Positions 7,077 to 17,032 of a DNA stretch of 64,000 bases are shown piece after piece. Position 1 is the first letter of the stretch, and the number at the start of each line of letters is the position of its first letter. The translations under genes were made by a program, and so were the position numbers. The DNA comes from Scybalousia_A sp963540815. Lineage in GTDB: Bacteria > Bacteroidota > Bacteroidia > Bacteroidales > P3. The notes under the pieces were generated by a model. That model saw nothing but the letters and a program-made list of their open reading frames with translations. It was not told the DNA's origin and did not search any database. Where the stretch lies: NCBI GenBank assembly GCA_963540815.1, contig CAUTQY010000005.1, positions 1-64,000 of the forward strand, read 5' to 3'.

Positions 7077-9302
7077 TCAAAATTCATAACCCATATTGAT
7101 AAATAGATACGGTTCTTTTGTTCTGTTGGAATAACCTATGGAAGCACCTATGGGACCTATAATGGAATTGTAGCCATAAGACAATCTTGCTCCCCACAAA
7201 GGAGAATCGGAAAATAGGTTTTTTATCTTGTTATCCTTGTAACCAAAGGCACAATTCAAAGAGATATAATTGTTTTTCCATAATTGCTTCTTCAATTGTA
7301 AGTCTAATGCTATGAAGTTTTTTTCTATCAATTCCAAATTATATACTCCAGCAAAAGGCATTTGTTGTTCCACATAGTGGGCAAAAAACTCTCCCCCCAT
7401 ACAGTTATACAACACTGTTGGCATGTCTTCTCCGTAGATACCTCTACCATAAAACACAGGTGTAAAGAAAAATTTGTTTTTCATTTCAAATACCTTCGAA
7501 AATGTATAGGACAGGGTGTGTAAAGGAAAATGAGATTTGTATTGATATAAATTATCCGTATATAAGGCATACTCTATTGAACGGTTGCCTCCGTGCGTGG
7601 CAAAATATTTGTTATCTCTGTTGTCGTAACTTATTTTTACATGATAAGACAACAGATGAGAAGCCGGTGTATAAATCCCCTGCGATTTCATACCGTACAA
7701 AAGATTAGTATATTTGAAATAGTCCCAACGTACAAAAATATCCAAAAGAAAGTTTCTTAAATTAACATTGACAAGAGACAAATTTATTTGATGTTGTTTA
7801 TAATCCGGGTTAAGGTCCCTTGAACCGCGATAATATAAATTAAGGTCTTGGCGTCTAAACACATACGATAGTCTAAACGAATAAGAGTCCAATATATTTG
7901 CACCGGATTCTATTGCAAACATACTCCTTTTACCCAAACGCATGGTAGCCCTTAGCACCATAGGAAACGGTATATTAACTGGGGCTACACCCTCTACTTG
8001 CATGGATACTTTTTCCTCATTATCAAATCTTATACCCAAAAACAACTCGGCCGTTTTCTTCCCTTCACTACTTATATCCAAGCCATAACCGGTTTTTAGA
8101 TACCTAATCTGATAGGATACATCATTATAAAATAGAGAACTTCTAAGAGAGGTCACGGCCTTTTCTATTGTGTCAAGGGTTGTTGTACCGTTGGGTTTGA
8201 GATTAAATTTTTCTTTTAAGTACTTGCTATCTATTTTTTCTATATTGTTGAAAGACACCTCTCCTATTTTCATTCTTATTTTTTGATTGAGCATGCGATA
8301 AGGAGGAATTCTCTTTGCCATAGAGTCAGCAGGCATTCCGATTTGTTCTTTCAAGTCAAGTATTTGTTGGAAATATGCACTTGTAGCCCTCTCTCCCCTA
8401 TTTATCAAAGTATCTATGGCCTCAGCATTAAAACTCGCAGCAGAATATCCCCGTACATCTACCTGAATAAAAACATCACACATGTTCTTATTTTCTTCAA
8501 ACTTAGCTACGGTATTAACGTCCAAAAGTTGATTGAGTACCGCAAGGGTAGAATTAAAATCTTCGGCTTTGCGGTCTATAGCGTCTTGCACCGTTATCCC
8601 TATAATAATATCTGCTCCCATTTGCTTTGCGATATCTACGGGAAAATTATTTTTCAATCCTCCGTCCACCAATATCATATCCCCCAACTTTACAGGAGTA
8701 AAAACGGCAGGAATACTCATAGAAGCACGCATGGCAGTTGCCAAGTTGCCCGAATGAAAATCCACTTCCGAAAATGTTACTATATCCGTAGCAACACAAG
8801 CAAAAGGTATGGGTAATTTATTGAAATCCAAGCTATCGTGATATCCTAATGTAAGTTTTGAAAAGAGGTTTGCAAGATTTTTTCCTTTTATAAAACCGGG
8901 TTGACCTATGGAGAGCTTTCCCACATGATTCAAGTCAACAGAACCAATATAGGTATTCTTTCTGTTTCTATCCAAAAGATTTTGCTCTTTGCTATCTATG
9001 CGGTCGGAAAGAAGAAAAGACCAGTCTTGTATTCTTACCAAAGAATCCAACATGTCTGCCGTATAACCTATAGAATACAAACCTCCCATTAGGGCACCCA
9101 TAGACGTACCCACTATCATATCTATAGGAATGCCGGCCTGTTCCATAACCTTTAAAGCTCCTATATGAGCACTACCCTTGGCTCCTCCGCCGGAGAGTAC
9201 AAGGGCAACTTTTTTTCTTTGCAAAGTATCTTGTGCAACTATGTTAGAAAAAACAAGTACCAAGCTCAAGAGTACAAATATTCTTTTTATTACTAATTTC
9301 AT
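7077..9302 (-). CDS. Patatin-like phospholipase with C-terminal outer-membrane barrel
   Basis: A 741-aa exported protein. After a signal peptide (cleavage near IVAQ, residue 24) comes a patatin domain with the oxyanion loop GGGAKG (38-43), nucleophile Ser in GTSMG (Ser67) and catalytic Asp in DGG (near 214). A POTRA-like region follows (about 330-410, KIGEVSFNNIEKIDSKYLKEKF), then a C-terminal beta-strand-rich region ending in FINMGYEF, as in BamA/TamA-type surface-antigen barrels. This is the PlpD/RssA-fused architecture: a lipase carried by its own barrel (type Vd-like). The catalytic Ser-Asp dyad is intact. It is transcribed leftward and is convergent with tRNA-Asp. Confidence 0.9.
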   Translation of the reverse strand: MKLVIKRIFVLLSLVLVFSNIVAQDTLQRKKVALVLSGGGAKGSAHIGALKVMEQAGIPIDMIVGTSMGALMGGLYSIGYTADMLDSLVRIQDWSFLLSDRIDSKEQNLLDRNRKNTYIGSVDLNHVGKLSIGQPGFIKGKNLANLFSKLTLGYHDSLDFNKLPIPFACVATDIVTFSEVDFHSGNLATAMRASMSIPAVFTPVKLGDMILVDGGLKNNFPVDIAKQMGADIIIGITVQDAIDRKAEDFNSTLAVLNQLLDVNTVAKFEENKNMCDVFIQVDVRGYSAASFNAEAIDTLINRGERATSAYFQQILDLKEQIGMPADSMAKRIPPYRMLNQKIRMKIGEVSFNNIEKIDSKYLKEKFNLKPNGTTTLDTIEKAVTSLRSSLFYNDVSYQIRYLKTGYGLDISSEGKKTAELFLGIRFDNEEKVSMQVEGVAPVNIPFPMVLRATMRLGKRSMFAIESGANILDSYSFRLSYVFRRQDLNLYYRGSRDLNPDYKQHQINLSLVNVNLRNFLLDIFVRWDYFKYTNLLYGMKSQGIYTPASHLLSYHVKISYDNRDNKYFATHGGNRSIEYALYTDNLYQYKSHFPLHTLSYTFSKVFEMKNKFFFTPVFYGRGIYGEDMPTVLYNCMGGEFFAHYVEQQMPFAGVYNLELIEKNFIALDLQLKKQLWKNNYISLNCAFGYKDNKIKNLFSDSPLWGARLSYGYNSIIGPIGASIGYSNRTKEPYLFINMGYEF

Positions 9303-9353
9303 ATATTTTTTATCCTACCTCCAAAACGCAATAACTCTCTATTTTATTGCAGA

Positions 9354-10685
9354 TTATAAAAATAAGGAATTGAGTTTTTCCGTTTGTTCCGTAATAAACA
9401 ATAGAAGGGAAATTTCCAAATTGAGTACCTCTGATAACAAAGAAGGAATAACGGGTAAAAAGCTCAAAGGAAGATAAACAATAATGGAAATAAGTATTAT
9501 TTGAGCCAAAGGAATGGCAACTATATTTGCCAAAAAGAAAAACAAAGGAAAATATCCGAAATTTATTATAAGAACAGGTAAGCAACAAATTTGTGTGGCA
9601 ATGGAGATAGAAACATTTTGCAATATCTTGTCGGAAATAAATTTTATTCTGTTTGCGGGCTGAAAACACAAAGCAGACAAATAAGTAAGTTTTGAAAAAA
9701 TATAAGGTTTAAAAAGAAAAATACCAAAAACCGCCAAAAACGATAATTGAAAGCTAATATTAAACAACAACAAAGGGTCAAACAGTAGAAAAATAAAAGC
9801 AGTGGTTAACAATATGTTGCAATTATTGTAATCTCTTTTGGATATTTCTCCCAAAAGAACAAGACTGCACATAACGGCAACTCTAACGCAGGACGGAGTT
9901 AATCCTACCACAAAGGCTATACACCACGTTAAAAGCATTAGTATTATTCTCCTTAAATAAAAACCTCTCAAGTTACTACTTATGACAAAACCGAGTAAAA
10001 AATCAAAAAAGGATACTATTATTATTACATGAAGCCCGGAAACACAAATTATATGAGCCAAGCCCGAATGATTAAACATTTGTCTTGTGTCTTCTTGCAT
10101 TGTAGACTTATCTCCCAGAAGCATGGCTATTGCCAATGAGGCTTGCCGTTTGCTCATATTGCTTTGCTGTAAAATGTTTTTTAATTTTGTATTTATGTCA
10201 AAGGCTAACAATCTTATATTCTTCGCTGCCTTTCTTTTGTTTATGTCAAAATCTTTTATAAATGCGGAATGATATATTCTTTTGTGTTTCATATATTTGA
10301 CATAATCAAATGAAGAATCAAAATTACTTATTGGTATAAGATTACTTTTTGCCGTTATGGTATCTCCCATTCTTAAAGAAGGATAATATTTCCCCTCCCT
10401 GTCTTTTACCGGTAGGTATATTTGAACATCCCCCGTGGTTTTTATCCATTGTGTTTGGTTTTTGTGAGCAATCATTTGTGCTACATAACCAATGTAATTG
10501 CCCTTGATTGTACGTTTGGGAGAAGTTTTTATCACATATTTGCAAACCTTCGTTGTTTGCCCAAGTGTTTTTGTATAATGGTTTCGTAAAAAAACAACAG
10601 GACAATAATTATCAAAAACTATTATTATAATTATAAGTAGAATAAGAGGGAAAATTATAAGCTTGTCCGCAAAAAATTTTTTCAT
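9354..10685 (-). CDS. ComEC/Rec2-family membrane protein, short form
   Basis: A 443-aa protein. N-terminal membrane segments and a DUF4131-like region (to about 155) precede the Competence domain with the typical GLAHIICVSGLHVIII motif, then several membrane segments. ComEC forms the inner-membrane channel for single-stranded DNA uptake. It is clearly shorter than canonical ComEC and has no C-terminal metallo-beta-lactamase domain; Bacteroidetes homologs often lack that domain, but this one is also short overall. Whether it supports DNA uptake is unknown, and no other competence gene is in the window. It is 51 nt upstream of the patatin gene. Confidence 0.85.
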   Translation of the reverse strand: MKKFFADKLIIFPLILLIIIIIVFDNYCPVVFLRNHYTKTLGQTTKVCKYVIKTSPKRTIKGNYIGYVAQMIAHKNQTQWIKTTGDVQIYLPVKDREGKYYPSLRMGDTITAKSNLIPISNFDSSFDYVKYMKHKRIYHSAFIKDFDINKRKAAKNIRLLAFDINTKLKNILQQSNMSKRQASLAIAMLLGDKSTMQEDTRQMFNHSGLAHIICVSGLHVIIIVSFFDFLLGFVISSNLRGFYLRRIILMLLTWCIAFVVGLTPSCVRVAVMCSLVLLGEISKRDYNNCNILLTTAFIFLLFDPLLLFNISFQLSFLAVFGIFLFKPYIFSKLTYLSALCFQPANRIKFISDKILQNVSISIATQICCLPVLIINFGYFPLFFFLANIVAIPLAQIILISIIVYLPLSFLPVIPSLLSEVLNLEISLLLFITEQTEKLNSLFL

Positions 10686-10742
10686 CCGTTAAATGAAAAT
10701 AAATAATTTATATTAAAATTATTTTCCCACAATACGGCAACC

Positions 10743-11093
10743 TCATTCTTTTATTTCCACAGATACGTAATCCATTTTTCCACCAACGGGAGGATTGAGT
10801 TTTTTGACACAAACAGTTATGTTTCCGATACTTGGGAAATCGGACTTTACTCTGTTTATTATTCTGCGAGCTATATGTTCCAAAAGTCGAGAAGATTTTT
10901 GCATCTCTTCTTTTACAAGCAAATAAACTTTGGAATAGTCTACGGTGTCATCCACATTATCGGTATTCTCTGCCAAAAGGCTGTCTGTTTCAAAAGATAT
11001 ATCAACGACAAAATTTGTACCTATTTGTCTTTCCTGTTCAAAACAACCATGGAAAGCATAAAACTCCATGTTTTTTATTTCAATCTTACTCAT
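10743..11093 (-). CDS. folB: Dihydroneopterin aldolase
   Basis: A 116-aa protein of the FolB family, with the typical FYAFHGCFEQERQIGTNF start, the middle DNVDDTVDYSKV and the late HIARRI motif followed by KLNPPVGGKMDYVSVEI. It converts 7,8-dihydroneopterin to 6-hydroxymethyl-dihydropterin and glycolaldehyde in folate synthesis. Length matches. It starts 9 nt after the TPR gene, so the two are probably co-transcribed. Confidence 0.93.
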   Translation of the reverse strand: MSKIEIKNMEFYAFHGCFEQERQIGTNFVVDISFETDSLLAENTDNVDDTVDYSKVYLLVKEEMQKSSRLLEHIARRIINRVKSDFPSIGNITVCVKKLNPPVGGKMDYVSVEIKE

Positions 11094-11102
11094 ACTTGTC
11101 CG

Positions 11103-12143
11103 TTATTCCATGTTATACCTTGTAAAACTATTTTGCCGAGATAGGTTTATGGGATTATTTTTCAAATACTTTATCAACTTATTCCATTGCGTTTTATTGG
11201 AGTTAATCCAAAAAGAACTCTCTTTTGTGTTGCCGTATGCAAATAAATAATAGTTGTACGCCTCAAAAAGATTGTTGTCCATAAGCGTTTTTTGATATTC
11301 AAACAATGGATTGTCAAAATCCCGAGCCTGCCGATAGATAAGAGAAATAAATTTTTTGCGTACCTGAATCAAATTTGCAATACTTACGAAATTCTTACCC
11401 GCAAAAGATTTTTGCATAAGACTATCAAAAATAAGCGGAAACATGTTTTTTCTTTCAAAAGAATCCGAATAAACAATTATATCATTGTTAAAATTAACTC
11501 TAAGACTATTTTTGTCTATGGTAATACATTCCTTGTAGGCGTCAAACAACTCCTTTGAAAATTCTTTGCTCCTGTTGCTTTCCGGCTCAAGTATCATAAA
11601 AATTTCTCCGTACATAACCCCCCAAATCATTTCCGTACTCATCAAAAAAACTTTTGCAGCTCTGTAGTAATTGGAAGCATACATAGGCTCTGTCTCTATC
11701 CCTTTTTCGTACCAATACAAAGCCTGTCTGTAATTTCCTTCTTTGTATTTTATATTACCTAACTCCAAGTACAAGCAACCGGCATTCGGGTATTTTTGCA
11801 AACCCAAGTTATAAATATCAACAGCCTTATTAGTAAGACCTTTTTCGTCGTAAACGTTACCCAAAAGTTGATAAATATCGGAAGGCACGCTATCCTTTTC
11901 TTGCAAAAAAGGGGTTAGAGTTTTTATTGCCTTGTCAAATTCTCTGTTGCTATAATATATCCAAGCCAATTCATAAGAACATTTTAATTTGTTTTCTTCC
12001 TTGTCCATTGCCTTAAGTAAAAGGTGCTCTGCTTCAAACCATTTTTGCTCGTCAATGGCTCTCAATGCCCTATTGTATAAACTATCTTGGGCTTTGGCGA
12101 CAAAACATATTATCAAAAACAAAATAAAAGCTATATATTTCAT
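11103..12143 (-). CDS. Exported TPR-repeat protein
   Basis: A 346-aa protein with an N-terminal signal peptide (cleavage near VAKAQ, residue 19). Tetratricopeptide repeats run from about 20 to 175 (for example YELAWIYYSNREFDKAI and YLELGNIKYKEGNYRQALYWYEKGI). The C-terminal half is unrecognised and rich in aromatic residues. TPR arrays mediate protein-protein contacts; the partner is unknown. A TAACTTTG box on the minus strand at 12170-12177 lies 27 nt upstream. Confidence 0.8.
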   Translation of the reverse strand: MKYIAFILFLIICFVAKAQDSLYNRALRAIDEQKWFEAEHLLLKAMDKEENKLKCSYELAWIYYSNREFDKAIKTLTPFLQEKDSVPSDIYQLLGNVYDEKGLTNKAVDIYNLGLQKYPNAGCLYLELGNIKYKEGNYRQALYWYEKGIETEPMYASNYYRAAKVFLMSTEMIWGVMYGEIFMILEPESNRSKEFSKELFDAYKECITIDKNSLRVNFNNDIIVYSDSFERKNMFPLIFDSLMQKSFAGKNFVSIANLIQVRKKFISLIYRQARDFDNPLFEYQKTLMDNNLFEAYNYYLFAYGNTKESSFWINSNKTQWNKLIKYLKNNPINLSRQNSFTRYNME

Positions 12144-12206
12144 AAACTACAACGATACGTATTTGCAGGCAAAGTTATGAAATAATTTGCAATCAAGGTA
12201 AGGGTT

Positions 12207-12237
12207 TTTGCTATTATTGAAAGTTTTTGTAACTTTG
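12207..12237 (+). promoter_or_regulatory. Promoter of purL
   Basis: TTTG at 12207-12210, exactly 19 nt, TAACTTTG at 12230-12237: a full match to the Bacteroidetes consensus. The purL start is 62 nt downstream. Confidence 0.85.
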
Positions 12238-12298
12238 CCTTATACTTAGTATTGTGAGTTTTGCATAAAAAATAATTTTACGAAAAACAATCAAAGAG

Positions 12299-14536
12299 AT
12301 GATAAAAAACGAAGAAGTTACCCTGGAAACCGCTCACAAGTTGGGACTACTTGATGAAGAATTTGAAAAAATAAAACAATATTTGGGCGGAAGGACTCCC
12401 AATTTCACCGAACTTAGTATTTATTCGGTTATGTGGTCTGAGCATGCCTCATATAAGAATAGTATAAAATGGATAAAAAAACTTCCAAAAGAGGGAAAAC
12501 AAATGCTTGTTGCTCCGGGAGAGGAAAACGCCGGTATGGTGGAGGTTGGCGACGGAAGAGCTTGTGTTTTCAAAATAGAAAGTCACAATCACCCTTGTGC
12601 CGTTGAACCTTTTCAGGGAGCAGCCACCGGTGTAGGAGGTATCAACAGGGATATCTTTACCATGGGAGCAAGACCTATTGCACAATTAAATTCTTTACGT
12701 TTCGGCTCTTTGAAAAGCAAACATGCAAAACGATTGTTTAAGGGAACGGTAGAAGGAATTTCTCATTACGGCAATTCTTTCGGAGTGCCTGTTTTGGGTG
12801 GCGAGGTTTTCTTTGACGAATGCTTTGAAAATAATCCTTTGGTTAATGCTATGAGCGTAGGTATTATGAAAAAAGAAGACCTTATCTCCGCCGTGGCAAA
12901 GGGTAAGGGCAACCCGGTTTATATAGTCGGTTCTTCCACCGGTAAGGACGGAATACATGGCGCAACCTTTGCAAGTGCCGATGTTACCGAAAATTCCGCT
13001 GAGGACATTCCTTCCATACAGGTAGGTGACCCATTCCAAGAAAAACTTCTTTTGGAGGCAAGTTTGGAATTGGGACGCTCGGGAGCAATAGTAGGTATGC
13101 AAGACATGGGTGCGGCCGGTATTATTTGTTCTACTTCGGAGATGAGCGAAAAAGGAGGTAGTGGCATGAAGATAGATTTAAGCAAAGTACCTTTGCGCCA
13201 ACAAAACGTGGAGGCGTGGGAAATACTTTTGTCCGAATCGCAAGAACGTATGCTTGTTGTTGCCAAAAAAGGCAAAGAAGAAGAGGTTGAAAAAATCTTC
13301 AAAAAATGGGATTTGAATTGCGCTCAAATAGGAGAAGTTATTGATGAGGATATGCTTTATTTCTATTGGAAAGGAGAATTGGTGGCAAAAGTTCCCGCTT
13401 CTTCTCTTGTGCTTGGAGGCGGTGCTCCGCAATACGACAGAGAATACAAAGAACCTGAGTATTATAAACACACACGCGATTTTAAAATATCGGATATAAA
13501 AGAACCTTCTTTGCAAGAGTGCAAAAAGATAGCACAGGAAATGACCAAAAATCCAAATCTTGCTTCAAAACGTTGGGTAATAGAGCAATATGACTCTATG
13601 GTTGGTACAAGAAATATGACAACCAACGCTCCTGCCGATGCCGGTATTGCAAACATAAAAGGATGCGGGAACGGTATTGCAATGACTTGTGATTGCAACT
13701 CTCGCTATGTTTATTCCGACCCATTCGTCGGTACGGAGATTGCAGTGGCTGAGGCTGCCCGTAATATTGTTTGCTCGGGGGGAGAACCTTTGGCTATTAC
13801 CAACTGTTGCAACTTTGGCAACCCATATAAGCCCGAAACCTATTGGCAGTTTGTCAATGCCGTTAAGGGTATGGGTGAGGCTTGCAAAAAATTCTCCACT
13901 CCTGTTACGGGAGGTAATGTAAGTTTTTATAATCAAGCCTCCATAAACGGAGTTGTAGAAGCCGTTATGCCCTCTCCCGTTATAGGTATGATAGGCACTG
14001 TGGACAAAAAATACCAAACCTCATTGGATTTCAAACGCAAAGGAGCAACCATATATCTTTTGGGAGAGATAAAAGATGATATAAATAGTTCGGAATATCT
14101 TTACAATTATTGCGGAGTTAAACTTTCTCCCGTTCCTTACTTTGACATGGACAAGGAGTTTGCTTTGCAACAAGTTGTAAAAAAACTAATACGTAACGGT
14201 TATATAGAATCCGCTCACGATGTAAGCGACGGCGGCTTGTTTATGAACTTGCTAGAAAGTGCGATACACAGAAATTACGGTTTTGATATTCTAACAGACA
14301 GTGAGGTACGTTTGGATTCTTTCCTTTTCGGAGAAAGTCAATCTCGTATAGTTGTTACCATAGATGAAAGTAAATATAGCGATTTCATTACCTTGGTTAA
14401 CAGAGAAAATGTTCCTTGTCTTGCCATAGGTAAAGTAACAAGCGGTGAGATAATAGTAGACGAAGAGAACTTTGGGAACATAAAACAATATAAGCATGTT
14501 TATGATAATGTTCTAAACTCAATAATGGACAATTAA
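12299..14536 (+). CDS. purL: Phosphoribosylformylglycinamidine synthase subunit PurL (small type)
   Basis: A 745-aa protein of the small PurL class, which works with separate PurQ and PurS subunits to convert FGAR plus glutamine to FGAM. The ATP-binding signature ESHNHPCAVEPFQGAATG is near residue 98, YSVMWSEHASYK near residue 40, and the second half repeats the fold (GGNVSFYNQ; SAHDVSDGGL). No purQ or purS is adjacent. Many Bacteroidetes instead carry a single long PurL of about 1,200 residues, so the short form is informative about lineage. It has its own promoter and terminator. Confidence 0.95.
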   Translation: MIKNEEVTLETAHKLGLLDEEFEKIKQYLGGRTPNFTELSIYSVMWSEHASYKNSIKWIKKLPKEGKQMLVAPGEENAGMVEVGDGRACVFKIESHNHPCAVEPFQGAATGVGGINRDIFTMGARPIAQLNSLRFGSLKSKHAKRLFKGTVEGISHYGNSFGVPVLGGEVFFDECFENNPLVNAMSVGIMKKEDLISAVAKGKGNPVYIVGSSTGKDGIHGATFASADVTENSAEDIPSIQVGDPFQEKLLLEASLELGRSGAIVGMQDMGAAGIICSTSEMSEKGGSGMKIDLSKVPLRQQNVEAWEILLSESQERMLVVAKKGKEEEVEKIFKKWDLNCAQIGEVIDEDMLYFYWKGELVAKVPASSLVLGGGAPQYDREYKEPEYYKHTRDFKISDIKEPSLQECKKIAQEMTKNPNLASKRWVIEQYDSMVGTRNMTTNAPADAGIANIKGCGNGIAMTCDCNSRYVYSDPFVGTEIAVAEAARNIVCSGGEPLAITNCCNFGNPYKPETYWQFVNAVKGMGEACKKFSTPVTGGNVSFYNQASINGVVEAVMPSPVIGMIGTVDKKYQTSLDFKRKGATIYLLGEIKDDINSSEYLYNYCGVKLSPVPYFDMDKEFALQQVVKKLIRNGYIESAHDVSDGGLFMNLLESAIHRNYGFDILTDSEVRLDSFLFGESQSRIVVTIDESKYSDFITLVNRENVPCLAIGKVTSGEIIVDEENFGNIKQYKHVYDNVLNSIMDN

Positions 14537-14568
14537 TAAACTTTTTTTTCATAATTTTATATTATTAC

Positions 14569-14593
14569 GCGGTAGTAAATTTTTTATTACCGC
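14569..14593 (+). terminator. Terminator of purL
   Basis: Ten-pair stem GCGGTAGTAA / TTATTACCGC (one G-T pair) followed by seven T, 33 nt after the stop codon. Confidence 0.85.
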
Positions 14594-14692
14594 TTTTTTT
14601 GTAAATATTCGGACATGTTTAATATAATAAGTGTTATATTAAAACGTTATCAAATAACAAGTTGTATTATTGACGGAAATAGTTTTATCAGC

Positions 14693-16127
14693 ATGAAACA
14701 TATACGTATCTGTCGTGTTTGTCTTTTTGTATACGTACTTTTTTCATATTTTCATCTCTTAGCTCAACAAAAAATAGAAAGCTTTGATTTGTTTGCACAA
14801 CAAACGGAAGATTTCTATATAACCAAGATTAATACAAACACAAATGAGAAATTATTATTAATAGAACAGTTTACACCTTCCCCCCCATCTTTATGTGGTT
14901 TTTTTCGATAAAGATACCGCAAAGACAGACACAATAGAAAACGTACCTATTAGATTTAACAACTCGGATACGCTTTTTTATTATCCTGTCATATCTGCAA
15001 CATGCATGTATTACGTAAAGGATACTCTTTTTGTTTCTTTCGGCAAAGGAATAATTACCTATGTTAGAAATAATATGCACTTTGAATATGACAATATCGT
15101 TTATTTTACGGATTGGAATTCGGAGCAAAATATATCTAATATTATAGAATATAATGGCAAAACTCTCGCATTGGGATGCCAAAATTTTAATAAAAACAAA
15201 TCATATTATATGTTTGTTTTCGACATAAAGAAGCAAGAGATTACAAAACAATTGGAAATAGAAACGGATAATTCCATTTTATTACCTTATTATGATATTT
15301 ATAATGTATTTGGCAGTAATGGGAATACTTTATCTTTCATGAATACCATAAAACCGGAATTGTATCTATATGATTATGAGTTAAACCCGACGGATACCAT
15401 ATTCTTTGCCCTAAACGATAGTTATAGAACAACCTCGTATATATTGGACACAAATGTTGCCGCAAATAAGGGTGTTATAACTCCTCAAAACGCTAAAACC
15501 ATATTAATGCTTTTGGACAATATAAACATATTGAACTATTACTCAAATATAAAACAAATGTTTGTAGACGATACTACACTTCTTGTTTTCACCCTAAGAA
15601 TGAATGCGGATAGTTGTGATGTAATAAAGATAAATACGAAAAATAACAAAAAAGAAGTTTTGTTGTCTTATCCGAAATTTGGAACAACATCACCCTATGT
15701 TGCTTTAACTATGGTGAGCAATATATCTTTGTTTAATGACGGAACATTTTTTACTCGTACCAAAAGATTGGACAGCTTGCAAGAGAATATTATTTTCGGT
15801 ATTGACTGGTATTATTCTTCCATACTGGACTTTGAAGACCGTGTAATAGGTTTGGAAGACCGAAAAGGACAAGAGATAAAGGTAAATACCAAAGAATATG
15901 ACGGCATAATTGTCTTTGACGATTATTTTTGTAAAACTTGTTTTGCAAACTCAAAGCAGATGAAATTATTGCTTATATATCACACCAACAAGATAGACGG
16001 CATTAGAAAACTCAGTTTGTATAACGAACTAAAAAAGATATATCCGAAGTCCGACATACTGTTTAATTGCAATAATAAATTTGATGTAAAACGTAACATA
16101 ATACTCCGACAAATAAAGGTGGGATAA
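14693..16127 (+). pseudogene. Exported protein split by a one-base change in a C7 tract
   Basis: Two frames make one gene. The first starts at ATG 14693 with a signal peptide (CLFVYVLFSYFHLLAQQ) and runs to the C tract at 14880-14886. The second, open from the tract to 16127, continues at once (PHLYVVFFDKDTAKTD). With six C instead of seven the two join into one protein of about 477 aa. The body has repeated beta-strand-like stretches (TLFYYP, TLFVSFGKGI, FFTRTKRLD), reminiscent of a six-bladed-propeller exported protein, and a C-terminal FCKTCF pair. Function is unknown. The C tract could be a phase-variation switch, a recent mutation or an error. Confidence 0.75.
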
Positions 16128-16149
16128 CGGGTAGGCATTAGCACAGGCG

Positions 16150-16180
16150 TTGCGATTTAAGGAAAAATGTGTTACCTTTG
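16150..16180 (+). promoter_or_regulatory. Promoter of the LicD-family gene
   Basis: TTG at 16150-16152, 20 nt spacer, TACCTTTG at 16173-16180, 27 nt before the start codon. Confidence 0.7.
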
Positions 16181-16207
16181 CCAAGATTTTTCACAAAAAA
16201 ATAATAT

Positions 16208-16927
16208 ATGGCAAAGAAAGTTATAACTACAGAGGAATTGAAACTCCTGCAAATACGTATATTGGATAAGGTAAAGGAATTTTGTTACAATAAAAATATT
16301 CGCATGTCTTTGGGCTTTGGCACTTTGCTGGGAGCAGTAAGACACAAAGGTTATATACCTTGGGATGATGATATAGATATTCTAATGCCTTACCCGGATT
16401 ATAAAAGATTTCTAAGAGAGTTTGCCTGCCGGGATTCCAATCTCGCGGTTCAATATATGGGTAACGATGAAAAGTATAGATTTCATTTTGCAAAAGTTGA
16501 TAACAATCGCACTATTTTAGTAGAAAAAGCAATCATTACGGGAGCGTATATAGATATTTTTCACATTATAGGTTTTCCAAAGAAAGAGGAGTTTAAAGAT
16601 TTTGTTTATGAGTTTCGTTCTCTCTATGGACTTCTAAGAAAAATGACGTTTAGATATAATCTTAATGATTTGCAACAATTTTGGATAAAAATCAAACAGA
16701 TTTATAAACCTTCGAGAGAACAAATTGTCCAAAGCATCGAAAATATGTATGGAATATATCCTTTTGATAAAGCCGAGTTTGGCGGTGTTATTCCTTACAA
16801 TTTTTCTTTTAATACTCATTTTCCCGCCGATATTTTCAGAAAATACACCGATATTCCTTTTGAAGGCAAACAATACCCGGTGATAGAAAACTATAATGCT
16901 TTTTTACGCTGGAATTATGGTAACTAA
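16208..16927 (+). CDS. LicD-family phosphotransferase
   Basis: A 239-aa protein with the LicD nucleotidyl/phosphocholine-transferase signature: GFGTLLGAVRHKGYIPWDDD near residues 36-55, with the DDDIDI acidic cluster that binds metal. LicD proteins move phosphocholine or other phospho-substituents from CDP-activated donors onto surface glycans. The donor is not identifiable here, since no licA/B/C-like genes are nearby. It has its own promoter and probably acts on lipopolysaccharide or capsule in the cytoplasm. Confidence 0.85.
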   Translation: MAKKVITTEELKLLQIRILDKVKEFCYNKNIRMSLGFGTLLGAVRHKGYIPWDDDIDILMPYPDYKRFLREFACRDSNLAVQYMGNDEKYRFHFAKVDNNRTILVEKAIITGAYIDIFHIIGFPKKEEFKDFVYEFRSLYGLLRKMTFRYNLNDLQQFWIKIKQIYKPSREQIVQSIENMYGIYPFDKAEFGGVIPYNFSFNTHFPADIFRKYTDIPFEGKQYPVIENYNAFLRWNYGN

Positions 16928-17032
16928 ATGCAATTACCACCAAAAAAAAACGGATTTCGGAATACATTTTTAAAGCCTATTGGAAATTATGTTCTTTTTT
17001 CTGCGTTCTTATAAAAATAACACATTATGTAT

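Noticed and set aside
8283..8816. 177-codon plus-strand frame
   Set aside because: It is the complement of the patatin catalytic region.
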